64,000 nucleotides of DNA, from NCBI GenBank assembly GCA_016866475.1, contig VGMF01000004.1, forward strand, positions 62,001-126,000, written 5' to 3'. The DNA is from Chlamydiota bacterium. GTDB lineage: Bacteria; Chlamydiota; Chlamydiia; Chlamydiales; RGXB01. The position numbers and the translations under genes were made by a program. A model generated the notes under the pieces. The model saw nothing but the letters and a program-made list of their open reading frames with translations. It ran no database searches and was not told the origin of the DNA. Position 1 is the first letter of the stretch; every line of letters starts with the position of its first letter. This document shows positions 35,801 through 45,798 of this stretch, piece by piece.

Positions 35801-36751
35801 TTATTTAATTTTTAAAGTCTGACCAAAGCTCTCAAGTACAGATTGAATATGAGTATTTCTAGTTTCTAAAGCTTTATTAAACGCTTTTTGGAGTTCCGTC
35901 CTTGATGAAAATGCTTGATTTATGTCAAATGTTACCGGGCAATGATGACAATAAAAAAGCAGAGTGCAACTATGCGCAATCAAATCCTCAAGTGTTCTAC
36001 CAGGAGTATGTAAAATTTTTTCGAATGCCGCTTTGCTGGATTCATCCCTTAGGATCGCATACCCGCTTTCTATATTAAATTCGGTTATGTCCTCTTGGCT
36101 GTAAAAGAAACTGGTGCTACCTCCTTCTATCCGCTCTCTTGGCACCGGAAAACTAGCACCCCCTACAATCTTTTTACCACACTCAAAGCGAGCGTTACCT
36201 CCCTGTTGAGTAGGAATTTCAAAGACATCAAAGGGTTGTTTTTCCGGTTTTGAAGAGATAGTGCTAAAGTATTTTTGAGATCCCCTCAGGACCGAGAATA
36301 GAGTACCTCCTGCTAAAAGACCTAAGCTAATCGATTTTCCTATGGATGCTTTGCTTAAAAAGCTGACTCCGAAAGCCCCTAAGCCGGTGAGTATGCAGAT
36401 ATTAGGCCATTTTCTTGATGTGGGAGGAGTGTCTTGAACCTCTTGATTAGAGTCCTTTATCAGCTTAGGTAGTTTTTGTGCAAAATCTTCAAAGTTAGTG
36501 AAGGGGCCTAATGTGACGGCTGGTTCTCTCGCTTGCGCGCCACCACCTCCAGCAAATCTAAGGCTACTGTTAGCGTAAGGAGGTTGATCAGGTGCTGGTT
36601 TTTTAGCAGTGGTTAATTGTTCAGATGCTCCTTCACCTCCAGCAAATCTAGAGCCACTTTTAGCAGGGGGTAATGAACCCGATTGTTCATGTACTCCTAC
36701 AGGAGATGGTCCTGTTAGAGGTGGTAAAGCGGTGGGAAACCCGTGAATCAT
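35801..36751 (-). CDS. hypothetical protein with bilobed hydrophobic segment (Inc-like)
   Basis: 316 aa; 'ICILTGLGAFGVSFLSKASIGKSISLGLLAGGTLFSVL'; Pro/Gly-rich N-terminus; adjacent to the similarly arranged ORF 34692-35789. Confidence 0.65.
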   Translation of the reverse strand: MIHGFPTALPPLTGPSPVGVHEQSGSLPPAKSGSRFAGGEGASEQLTTAKKPAPDQPPYANSSLRFAGGGGAQAREPAVTLGPFTNFEDFAQKLPKLIKDSNQEVQDTPPTSRKWPNICILTGLGAFGVSFLSKASIGKSISLGLLAGGTLFSVLRGSQKYFSTISSKPEKQPFDVFEIPTQQGGNARFECGKKIVGGASFPVPRERIEGGSTSFFYSQEDITEFNIESGYAILRDESSKAAFEKILHTPGRTLEDLIAHSCTLLFYCHHCPVTFDINQAFSSRTELQKAFNKALETRNTHIQSVLESFGQTLKIK

Positions 36752-36969
36752 AATAAAACCCTATTTATCTATCAAAGACGAAATTATAACAATTTATTAT
36801 TAATTATTACAATTTTTTTTACATATAATTCAAGGTGTTAAAGACCTTAGCCGTTACAGTTGAGGTTATTAGAAAATTTTTGACGTTTAAGCCCCCTTGG
36901 CAATTCTTGGTGTTGGTTGAACCACCCTTGTTGAGGGAAAAAAGACCTTACCCGATACAGCTTAGGCGA

Positions 36970-38184
36970 TTAGGCCTCTTGCCTTGGGCTTTTGAGGAAA
37001 AGTAGCCAGAGGGCACATAAAGTGGCGAAGAGAGCAGAAAAGAGGATGGGTGAAAAATAGCTAATGTTTGCAATCACCCCGCATATGATAGCGCTGACAG
37101 CTTCGGAGAGCACGATACAGGATTGATTGAGCCCTAAGGCTACCCCCTGATCTTCAGGACTTACGGAATCGGAGACTAGTATGGCTGCATAGGTTGTCCC
37201 TACAGCTATGAAAAAACTGGGTGGGATCAGAGAAAAAAGCAGATTGAAGTTGGAGTTGCTTATCAGGACAAAAACGATGGAAAGGGCCAAAAAGACCCCT
37301 GCTAGTTGGGTCGTCCTTTTGTTGCTCAAACGGGCGCTAATCGAGCGGTAAAATAGGGGGGCGAAGCAAAAGGGTATGGCGGTATACCCCTCGAAAAGGG
37401 CTACGACCGAGGGGGAAAAATAGAATCGTTTAATGAGTAAAAGGGGGAGAAAGCTGAAAAAAGCGGTAAAAGAGAGGTAGAAAAAGGTGGCCCCTATAAA
37501 AATATGGAGCAATTGGGGAGTGGGGGCACCCTGCAATTTTTTAGAGAGGGTCCCTTTAGAGATATCGGGGAGAGTCTCTAAAAAAAATAGCATAACAAGT
37601 ACCAAGGTGATGAAAGAGATAAAACTTGCAAGCCAAAATGGGGTGGCGAAATTGAACCAAGAGACGATGTCGGAGTTGATCACGGCAGCTCCTATAAAAG
37701 GGCCTACCATCCAACCGAGATTGGAAAAGGTGATCACCCATCCAAAATTGAAGGTTTTTTCGCTATTGGTTTCGGATATGTCGGCCATCGAGGCAGTAGC
37801 AATCACAACATTTCCCTCAAAAAGGCCTGTTAAAAATCGGCTGATAAATAAAAGGTAGGGGAGTTTGTAGGTAATGGCTAGCCCCCCCAAAAGGTAAGTG
37901 GGAATGACGGGGAATAGGGTATAAATCAGGATATTGCGTCGACCTAATCGATCGGAGAGTTTTCCCAGTATCGGGGAGCCGATCAATTGACCCAAAGGAA
38001 AACAGGCTATCAATAGTCCGACAAGGATAAAACGGGTTGATTCCTTCACCGAGGGATCGAGAAGGGTATCGGTGGAAATGAGCAGGGGGGTAAGTATAGG
38101 CAAAACCATAGAGTATCCCGTATAACCCATCAGTAAGACAATTGCGATCGTAGAAAGCTGCAAATAGTGTTTATGGCGATGCAA
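36970..38184 (-). CDS. MFS transporter (tetracycline-resistance/DHA1-like)
   Basis: 404 aa; 'FPLGQLIGSPILGKLSDRLGRRNILIYTL', 'RFLTGLFEGNVVIATASMADIS'. Confidence 0.9.
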   Translation of the reverse strand: MHRHKHYLQLSTIAIVLLMGYTGYSMVLPILTPLLISTDTLLDPSVKESTRFILVGLLIACFPLGQLIGSPILGKLSDRLGRRNILIYTLFPVIPTYLLGGLAITYKLPYLLFISRFLTGLFEGNVVIATASMADISETNSEKTFNFGWVITFSNLGWMVGPFIGAAVINSDIVSWFNFATPFWLASFISFITLVLVMLFFLETLPDISKGTLSKKLQGAPTPQLLHIFIGATFFYLSFTAFFSFLPLLLIKRFYFSPSVVALFEGYTAIPFCFAPLFYRSISARLSNKRTTQLAGVFLALSIVFVLISNSNFNLLFSLIPPSFFIAVGTTYAAILVSDSVSPEDQGVALGLNQSCIVLSEAVSAIICGVIANISYFSPILFSALFATLCALWLLFLKSPRQEA

Positions 38185-38351
38185 AGCCTATCCCTATCTT
38201 TTGAACGAAAATCTTTGGTGTTTTTGTAAATTTAGAGAAAAAAAATCACCTTATCCATGGAGTGAGATATAAAAGAATAGAGTTCTTGTTGCAAACATTT
38301 TGTTTTCTTTTTTTTAAAAAGAACTTCGTTTAGAGTAAATGCCCGAGATTT

Positions 38352-38777
38352 ATGACTACAAAACTTACAATTGACAATCTAGATGTATCTCACTCGACTA
38401 CGTTTGAGGAAATGCACGATGCACGCAGCTCTTTTACGAGCTGCGTTCCGCCAATAAATCCGCTAAGCTCCCCGATAAGTTCTCCAACATTTTACTCTCA
38501 TCTGGACCGTCTGTTTGGAATTCAGTCGATCTTTAAAGTGTTTAGCGGATTCACTCTCCCTAAAGCTTTTGCGCGGATCCGCTTTATGTTTTACCACCGG
38601 ATGATTACAAAGCTTTGCCCGACAGCTTGCATGGAGTGTGTAAAAAAAGAAATGGACCTGAATCCCGATTTAAGGCGGGAGGCCGAATCGTTGCTGGTGT
38701 GTTTTTCAGAGCTGGAAAACCTTGAGGGGCTGCTACAGCAGCTAACAATCCGGATCCGCTCCCACCAAAAACCTTGA
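38352..38777 (+). CDS. hypothetical protein; 3' end in tandem repeat
   Basis: 141-aa ORF; the stop arises at the junction of repeat copies 1/2. Confidence 0.5.
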   Translation: MTTKLTIDNLDVSHSTTFEEMHDARSSFTSCVPPINPLSSPISSPTFYSHLDRLFGIQSIFKVFSGFTLPKAFARIRFMFYHRMITKLCPTACMECVKKEMDLNPDLRREAESLLVCFSELENLEGLLQQLTIRIRSHQKP

Positions 38778-38880
38778 GGGGCTGCTACAGCAGCTAACAA
38801 TCCGGATCCGCTCCCACCAAAAAACCTTGAGGGGCTGCTACAGCAGCTCACAATCCGGATCCGCTCCCACCAAAAAACCT
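38718..38880. repeat. 52/53-bp tandem repeat, about 3.1 copies
   Basis: ccttgaggggctgctacagcagctaacaatccggatccgctcccaccaaaaa beginning at 38720, 38772, 38825 and partially 38878. Confidence 0.96.
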
Positions 38881-39023
38881 TGAATAGACTTCTATCGAGA
38901 ACCGCTAGGATTAAGAGGATGGGTTTTTAATGTGGAACTTTAGTGGGGTTAGGTGGGATAGTAACGGGCAAAACGCCTCGAAAGATTGAATGCAACAATT
39001 AACGCTGTATCGATTGGCCTTCC

Positions 39024-40367
39024 CTATTCAAATGGGGTGGATTCAACAGAATTAGCCTGACAGGGCTTAATAAAATAGCTCGCATCGACTAGTTGCGGGC
39101 GCACGAAAATAAGAATACTTCTTTTCTCCTCTTTTTCCTCCGTACGGTTGAAAAGGGCGCCAATGTAGGGGAGACCTCCTAAGCAGGGAATGCCTGAGGT
39201 GCGCTGTGTTTTTGAATTCCTCGCCATCCCGCTCAAAACTAAAAAATGGGAGTCCGGAACATGGGCAGAGGTAGACATGTTTGTTTTAGTTGTTTGAATT
39301 CCGCTGAGCTGGTAGTCGCTAAGGTGTGATAGAGCTTCCGAGATCTCTTCAACAATATGTAGGGTGATCATATTGTCCTCACCTATAAGCGGGGTAATTA
39401 GAAGGCTTACCCCGACATCCTTATAATCTATGTTTGCTGTCGTTTGCTGTGTTTGACCTGTGGTTGAAATAGTAGAGCCCGTGAAAGGAAGGTTGTCGCC
39501 TACAAAAATTTTGGAGGGTTTATTATCTTGTGCGATTACTTTTTGATTGAGGACGATGCGCACGTCTGAGTCTTGTTGCAGTGCAGATACCAAAGAAGAT
39601 AAACAAAGATAGCTCTCCCCTTTATGACGAATCAAATCTCCGATAATTCCCAAATTCAGTCCAAAGGGGTTTTTGGGCGCTAAAGTTTGTGTTAGTGTCT
39701 GGGTCAGTGGAAGCTTTTTGGTCTCAAAGCTCCAATCTAATCCAAAATCCAACCCTTTCCGCATGTTGGTGTCGATGACAAGGATCTCGATAAAAACTTG
39801 TTTGAGCGGAACATCTAACCTTTTAATGAGAGCCTCTACTTCTCGATGGATACTCTCCTGAGCAGAATAGACAATAGAATTCGTAGATTTAACCCATTGA
39901 GTCGACTCGAGCGCTTTTTTTAGGAGCTCTTGTTCCTGGTTCAACCCTACGGATGCCTGCTTAATCGCCTCAATCACCTCCGATCCAGGGTGAAATTGCA
40001 GTTTTACGATCTGAAATTGGGGTGCAACGATTCCTTTGATCTCTTTTGGATCCGGCATCTGTTTTTTCAGGATATGAAAGACGGATCCTTTTTTCTCCAA
40101 AATAAGGTCGTGGCTATGGAGTATTTGCTCAAAATGTCCCAAGATCTCCTCTTGAGCCAATTTTTTGTGACAGACAAAATGGATCCTATGTTTCCCTATG
40201 TCCTCTTTAAAGATGAAATTCGTGTGGAGGATTTTTCCTAAAAATTGAGACAGCTCTTTAAGCTCTATACTATCGAAGTTTATAAATATCCCCTTCTCTT
40301 CATTTTGTGGGAAGATCAAGGTGGAACTAAATAAGTTTAAGATTAGAACTAGGATCCATTTCATCAT
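39024..40367 (-). CDS. Type II/III secretin family protein (GspD-like)
   Basis: 447 aa with signal peptide; 'VKSTNSIVYSAQESIHREVEALIKRLDVPLKQVFIEILVIDTN', 'VGDNLPFTGSTIS...YKDVGVSLLITPLI', 'GIPCLGGLPYIGALFNRTEEKEEKRSILIFVRPQLV'. Confidence 0.93.
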   Translation of the reverse strand: MMKWILVLILNLFSSTLIFPQNEEKGIFINFDSIELKELSQFLGKILHTNFIFKEDIGKHRIHFVCHKKLAQEEILGHFEQILHSHDLILEKKGSVFHILKKQMPDPKEIKGIVAPQFQIVKLQFHPGSEVIEAIKQASVGLNQEQELLKKALESTQWVKSTNSIVYSAQESIHREVEALIKRLDVPLKQVFIEILVIDTNMRKGLDFGLDWSFETKKLPLTQTLTQTLAPKNPFGLNLGIIGDLIRHKGESYLCLSSLVSALQQDSDVRIVLNQKVIAQDNKPSKIFVGDNLPFTGSTISTTGQTQQTTANIDYKDVGVSLLITPLIGEDNMITLHIVEEISEALSHLSDYQLSGIQTTKTNMSTSAHVPDSHFLVLSGMARNSKTQRTSGIPCLGGLPYIGALFNRTEEKEEKRSILIFVRPQLVDASYFIKPCQANSVESTPFE

Positions 40368-40527
40368 GTACGATTCGCTTTAGAAGCATAAATAATAACA
40401 AAAAAAACAGATATCTTCGAGGTTTATTTTAAGCGCATTTTAGAATCAATAGCTGGGAATTAGGATCTATTTTTAAGATAGGCGGCCACATAAAAAATGC
40501 CGGGGTCCGTTCAAAAGGGATGGATCT

Positions 40528-42465
40528 TTATGCCATCTCGAGCGCTAGTTGCTGCTTTTGCTCATCGATCCACTGGAAAAAACAGTCCCTAATCTGCTGG
40601 ATGATCTCCTCTTCAAAATGACGAAGGATCAACCCGATTGCGCTTATTCCATATTGATCAAAATGGGTCATCGCTAGCTGCGACGAGGGGATCTTCAGTT
40701 TCTCTAAACTAGGCTTGAAGCGTGTTTTAAAATGGGTATCGGTTGTTGCTAATCCGATGATCAGGGTATCCCCAAAGACCTGGTGTTCGAAAAAACCGTT
40801 TTCACACGATAGGTCTGTCGCTTTTGTCAGCAGCAAAAAAAGACGCTTCAAAATCGTAGGCTGGAGGACGCCCTGCATGTAACTTGGGGTGATTGCATGA
40901 AAAAAGCGTTCCAAAAAGACCTCCGAACCGATTGTGTAGGGTTTCACAAGCTTCTTAAAGTCGAGTAAAATTTCGCTTTTTTTCAAGATTAGACCCCCAT
41001 TGTAATCCCTAAACGGCCCAATCAACTCTAAAAGGCGCATGGAGGCTGCTTTTCTGGCATCGAAAAGGTCGATAGAGCGGTCTTTGCGGATAAAGGGGGC
41101 TTTATCAATTGTAAGTTCGAATACAAACGCCTCTTTGGGATATTTCGAGCGCAGGTTCCCCATAATCCTCTTTTCGATATTTTCAATCGGAATATTTAGG
41201 CTATGCCCCCGATTTAGTGCAACAATGATAGTAGTGAAGCTCAAGGTGTGCGGCGTTTGCTTGTAGAAATTCAGCATCACCTGTGGAATATCATCCACAT
41301 ACTTCAGCTCTTTGCTCAAAAGGATCATGTGCTTCATCACCTCCTCTTCATTTCGAGGCATGAAGATAGGCAGAACCGGTCTGAAAACCTTTTCATCGAT
41401 TTCAAAGGGGAGCTTTTTCTTAAGATTGTTCAGGGTGCTTTTTCCAAATTCACCCTCTTTTGCTATTTCGATGTATAAACTTTTGACCCCCTCTTGAGGC
41501 CTAAAATAGCTAAAGCTTGAACCGGGTACAAATTTACAGTCGGGAAGAATCGTGTGTACCGAATCAAAAAGTCCGTTGCAATCGATATTTTCGGAGAAAG
41601 ATTTGAAACGGATAACGGCAAGAATCCCCAGACTATGCACAAATTCATCCCGTTTATGTGGTGGGTTGAGGAATTTTATCTCCAACTGCAGCGATGTGTC
41701 CCTCTCTTTCAAAAGACATGTTTTTCTTAAAAGGTAACTTTGTGCCAAAAGACGACTGATAAAATTGTTCGAGCGCTCTAATAAGAAATCCTCCTTCATT
41801 GAAAAAATAAGCTGCTGGAGCTCTTGGAAAATTTCGCGAGAGAACACTTCGGGGGAAATTTTATTGGTTGCAAGAATTTGTCGGGTAAGTTCAGTCAGAT
41901 GTTCGCTCTCTTTATTTGTCCCTAGCAGGGTGTGGATTCCCTCTGTCCCATGCGCTTTTACCGTATCTTTCATCGTCTCATGGATATAGCGGTTTTTTTC
42001 TTCTAGAGAGAGGGGGGTGGACTGGAAGATATCACGCAAATAGCGGACCGCTTCAATATTGAGGCCAATCTCTTTTGGAAGGTCAAGGAGCGTTTTAAGA
42101 GCAATTTTCAAATCCTCTTCGGTTTTGAGGCGCGCATATACTTTATGTAGAAAATATCCTTCGTTATCAATCCCGTCGATTTTAAAAGCCATCGAGAATG
42201 AGGAGCTGAGGTTGACAAGTTTTCCGGGGACCAGCGAGCGGGAGCAGACGTCGTTCATGTAGCGTCCCACACCTAGTGTATTTTCCTGAGAACAAACAAG
42301 GACAATCCCTAGGGTCAACCCATGATTGGTCCAAATAACTTTGCTCTCTACGTTCTTGGGGAAGTGGTCAGGGTAGACCTCCTCTAAAGCCGCTTTTACC
42401 GATTCAAGGTGATGGTAAAGCCCGGGGTCGAAAGCGGGAATATCAAATGAGGGGATAATTTTCAT
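40528..42465 (-). CDS. conserved hypothetical protein
   Basis: 645-aa ORF overlapping the downstream end of the OppA-like gene by 4 bp; no recognised family. Confidence 0.75.
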   Translation of the reverse strand: MKIIPSFDIPAFDPGLYHHLESVKAALEEVYPDHFPKNVESKVIWTNHGLTLGIVLVCSQENTLGVGRYMNDVCSRSLVPGKLVNLSSSFSMAFKIDGIDNEGYFLHKVYARLKTEEDLKIALKTLLDLPKEIGLNIEAVRYLRDIFQSTPLSLEEKNRYIHETMKDTVKAHGTEGIHTLLGTNKESEHLTELTRQILATNKISPEVFSREIFQELQQLIFSMKEDFLLERSNNFISRLLAQSYLLRKTCLLKERDTSLQLEIKFLNPPHKRDEFVHSLGILAVIRFKSFSENIDCNGLFDSVHTILPDCKFVPGSSFSYFRPQEGVKSLYIEIAKEGEFGKSTLNNLKKKLPFEIDEKVFRPVLPIFMPRNEEEVMKHMILLSKELKYVDDIPQVMLNFYKQTPHTLSFTTIIVALNRGHSLNIPIENIEKRIMGNLRSKYPKEAFVFELTIDKAPFIRKDRSIDLFDARKAASMRLLELIGPFRDYNGGLILKKSEILLDFKKLVKPYTIGSEVFLERFFHAITPSYMQGVLQPTILKRLFLLLTKATDLSCENGFFEHQVFGDTLIIGLATTDTHFKTRFKPSLEKLKIPSSQLAMTHFDQYGISAIGLILRHFEEEIIQQIRDCFFQWIDEQKQQLALEMA

Positions 42466-44009
42466 GTCAATTCGACCTCCTCTAAATAGAGCGTTCCTTG
42501 GGGAAAAGTCTTGAGATTTTTTATTTTGGAGGAGGCGACGAATCCGTTGCGGAAATGGTAGATCGGAAAAATAGTTGCAGACTCAATAAGAATCTTTTCA
42601 GCTTGAGCTAAAAAGCGTTCCCTCTCTCTGAAGGAGCGGGTTCTCCCAGCGAGGTGCAAAAGGTCAGAGTATCTTGAGTCCTCGAATGAAGGGTAATTCC
42701 TTAAGTTAGCTGTGCTTCGAAACCGGTCCAAATAGGCAAGAGGATCCATATACTGCGCAAGGATGAAACTCCCTGCCATATCAAAATCCCTCTTGTAAAG
42801 CCTATCTAGGTACACTTTGGGCTCAAGTTGCTCAATCTGCATGCGAACATCAAGACCCAGACGGATTTGTTCCTGTATCGCCTGGGCTATTTGAGGAAAA
42901 ACTCCTCCTGCAGAAAAGGTGAAGCGGATCTTGAGGTCCTCTTTTGCAATCCCCAGTTCCTCAAGCGCCTCGTCCAGCAGCTGTTTGGCTTTGTGTTTGT
43001 CAGTCACCCAATAGTAGTTGCTTTCGGTTTCTCCCTGAAGCATCGGAGGTAAGATACTGGTAGCTACTTTTTCATTTAAAAAAGTCAGATTGTCGACTAG
43101 GTCTTTACGGTCGATCGAAAGGATAAAGGCCTGGCGCAGCTTCTCGTTTTTGAAAAACTTCGATTTTGTGCTAAAACAGAGAAAGGTGGTTCCCGCTGTA
43201 TCAACCGACCTTAGATCATACTGTTTTTTTAACATCGGTAAAGAATCTACGGGCAACGTCGTAAAAGAAGAGCCGATCAGATCTATTTCACCCCTTTCGA
43301 ACATTTCTAAAGCCGTCATAGACTCCTCCACTAAAAAAAAGCGGATGTTCTCCAGCTTGACCCGATCTTTTCCCCAGTAGCTTCCATTTTTTTCGAGGTC
43401 GATGAGGTTCTTTGTCTGATACTGTTTTAATTTATAAGGTCCGCTGTACAATGGGGAGGCGTCCTGAGTTTCTCTATAGGGAAAAAAGGTGCAAAAGGCG
43501 GTAAGTTCCAAAAAATAGGGGATCGGCTCTATCAGGTCGATTTTCAAGGTGTAGTCATCGAGCGCTTTGATCCCGACCTCGCTTTCTGATACATTTCCGA
43601 GTTTGCAATCCTGGGCCCCTACGATAGGATAAAACAAATAGGCGTTGGGGCAGGGGAATTTTGGATTGAGCAGTTCTTTCCAAGATCGGGCAAAGTCGTG
43701 AGCGGTAATAGGGCTTTGATCAGACCAGTAGGCTTTTTTTAATTTAAAAATATAGGTAAGTCCCTGATTTAAGACCTCTATTTTTTCTGCAAGGGCGGGC
43801 TCGTATATTTTTTCGGGCGTGGAGCGTGTCAATCCCTCGTAGAGAAAAAAGGTAAGTGTAGATGAGGAAAAGTCGGCAGCCTTCCTTGGATCGAAAGTCG
43901 AGGGGTCCTGGTTTAAATTCAGATGCAAAGGCTTTACTGGCGCCTTAGTCGATTTTTTAGAACAGCCGGAAAGTATCAGTATGAAAAAGATGCTAAGATA
44001 CTTGAACAT
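42462..44009 (-). CDS. oppA: Oligopeptide ABC transporter substrate-binding lipoprotein (OppA-like)
   Basis: Start at internal Met (MFKYLSIFFILILSGCSKK, lipobox LSGC); 'LNQDPSTFDPRKAADFSSSTLTFFLYEGLTR'. Confidence 0.92.
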   Translation of the reverse strand: MFKYLSIFFILILSGCSKKSTKAPVKPLHLNLNQDPSTFDPRKAADFSSSTLTFFLYEGLTRSTPEKIYEPALAEKIEVLNQGLTYIFKLKKAYWSDQSPITAHDFARSWKELLNPKFPCPNAYLFYPIVGAQDCKLGNVSESEVGIKALDDYTLKIDLIEPIPYFLELTAFCTFFPYRETQDASPLYSGPYKLKQYQTKNLIDLEKNGSYWGKDRVKLENIRFFLVEESMTALEMFERGEIDLIGSSFTTLPVDSLPMLKKQYDLRSVDTAGTTFLCFSTKSKFFKNEKLRQAFILSIDRKDLVDNLTFLNEKVATSILPPMLQGETESNYYWVTDKHKAKQLLDEALEELGIAKEDLKIRFTFSAGGVFPQIAQAIQEQIRLGLDVRMQIEQLEPKVYLDRLYKRDFDMAGSFILAQYMDPLAYLDRFRSTANLRNYPSFEDSRYSDLLHLAGRTRSFRERERFLAQAEKILIESATIFPIYHFRNGFVASSKIKNLKTFPQGTLYLEEVELT

Positions 44010-44074
44010 TTCTGAATTTAAACAGATAGATAAAGCAAATGTCAATCATTTTTTAATACAACAAAAAGATTCTT

Positions 44075-45682
44075 TTAAGAAACCCTTTGAACATCTTTGG
44101 TATTTGGAAATTCGATCCATTGCAGGTGGGGACTACCAATAGGGGAGATGTAAAATCCTCTGATCTTTTCTTGTTCCATATAGACATAATTTCCGTGGAA
44201 TATCGGGGTGAGGGGTGACTCGTCCATTAGGACTTTTTCCGCCTTTTCAAGAAGCTCGGCACGCAGCTGGGGATCAAACGTAGTTTCCGACATCTCCAAT
44301 AAATCTCTAAACTCCTTGTTCTTCCAGCCCGGATAGTTGCGAAAATTTCTCCTGTTTTTGAAACGCTCCAGTATCGAGTATTGGTCATTGTACATTGCAA
44401 TCCACAGGAACTGCCCAAACTGATACTGTTTGTTGTTGAGAAGAGTTAAGAAAGTTTTAAATTCTACCCCAACAATCTCAATTTCTGCTCCAAGAACATC
44501 CTGGAAATTTTGCTGCAAGGTCTGGGCAATCCGGTCATGGCAGCCAAAAATAGGGTAGTGGTAGGTCAGGGGTGGTAATGAAGGGAGCTTGAGTTCCTCC
44601 AGACCGATCGCAAGCTCTTTTCGGGCGGTATCGGGATCATAGGCTTCAAACAAAGGCTGTGATTTGTCTTTGAGTATCGGCGGAACAAAGGTTGTAGCAG
44701 CGCATTCCCCGTTTTGCATGATGTTTTCGACAATCGACTCTCTATTGATCGCAAGGCTAAATGCTTTTCGGATATGCGGATTATGAAAAGGGAAAGCGGA
44801 TACGTTGAAAGTTGTAAAAACCGTGAGGGCAAGATCCTTTTTCTTTAATTGCTTTTTTTCCCGAAAATCTTGGATTGAATCGACGGGTATGGTTGTGAAA
44901 GGTCCGCCTATCAAGTCAAGCTCTTTTTGCTCAAAAAGGTTTAAGGCTGTTGATTCGTCGCGAAGCAAAAGAATATGCACCTCTTCAGGTAAAACCTCCT
45001 CCTTTGCCCAGTAGGAGTCATTTTTTTTCAGAATAATCTTTTCGTTTGGTTTGAACGCTATACAGGTGAAGGGGCCGTTTGAGGGGGGCTGTTGCACTTT
45101 TGACCATTTGGGATCTATGCTTGCCTTTGCTTTTGGTACGGGATAAAAAACGGGAAAGCTTACCATTTGTAAAAAATAGGGGGCTGTGTGTTCCAGGTGG
45201 ACTTCAAGTGTTTTATCGTCTAACGCCTTCACTCCAAGACTCTCCGGATCGGCTTCGCCCATTTTGATCTTTTCCCCATTTTTAACGATGTAGAGCATGT
45301 GGGCATTAGGACAAAAAAAGCCGGGCTTGATACTCTCTTTCCAGGAGTATTCGAAGTCGTAGGCTGTTACAGGTGTTTTATCAGACCAAAAAACCTCTTT
45401 TAGGATAAACGTGTAGGTAAGCTTATCGGTTGAAGTGATCACCTCTTTTGCCATCCCAAATGCTGCTGTAGAGTTTTTTGTAATCCGCATCAACCCCTCA
45501 TAGAGTTGAAAATGGAGCGCAGAAGAAAACTGGTCTGAACTTTTTCTAGGATCAAGTGTGGAGGGATCCTGGGTCATGTTGATCCTTAAAACATTCTCCA
45601 AAGATTTCTGATCTTTTGTTTCTCTTGTCAATAAAAACAGGGTCATGGAAAGGAGGCTTAAAGGTATGATCATACGAAGCAT
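44075..45682 (-). CDS. oppA: Oligopeptide ABC transporter substrate-binding protein (OppA-like), tandem paralogue
   Basis: 535 aa; 'NMTQDPSTLDPRKSSDQFSSALHFQLYEGLMRI' parallels the adjacent ORF. Confidence 0.92.
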   Translation of the reverse strand: MLRMIIPLSLLSMTLFLLTRETKDQKSLENVLRINMTQDPSTLDPRKSSDQFSSALHFQLYEGLMRITKNSTAAFGMAKEVITSTDKLTYTFILKEVFWSDKTPVTAYDFEYSWKESIKPGFFCPNAHMLYIVKNGEKIKMGEADPESLGVKALDDKTLEVHLEHTAPYFLQMVSFPVFYPVPKAKASIDPKWSKVQQPPSNGPFTCIAFKPNEKIILKKNDSYWAKEEVLPEEVHILLLRDESTALNLFEQKELDLIGGPFTTIPVDSIQDFREKKQLKKKDLALTVFTTFNVSAFPFHNPHIRKAFSLAINRESIVENIMQNGECAATTFVPPILKDKSQPLFEAYDPDTARKELAIGLEELKLPSLPPLTYHYPIFGCHDRIAQTLQQNFQDVLGAEIEIVGVEFKTFLTLLNNKQYQFGQFLWIAMYNDQYSILERFKNRRNFRNYPGWKNKEFRDLLEMSETTFDPQLRAELLEKAEKVLMDESPLTPIFHGNYVYMEQEKIRGFYISPIGSPHLQWIEFPNTKDVQRVS

Positions 45683-45798
45683 GAGTCAAAAATAATACAA
45701 AAAAAGATTTTTTCAGTAAAGTCTATTCTTAAATTCTATTTGAAATCTTCTTTAAAGTGTATTTTAGGTTGATAAAATAAAAAAGTTTAGAGTATGCG

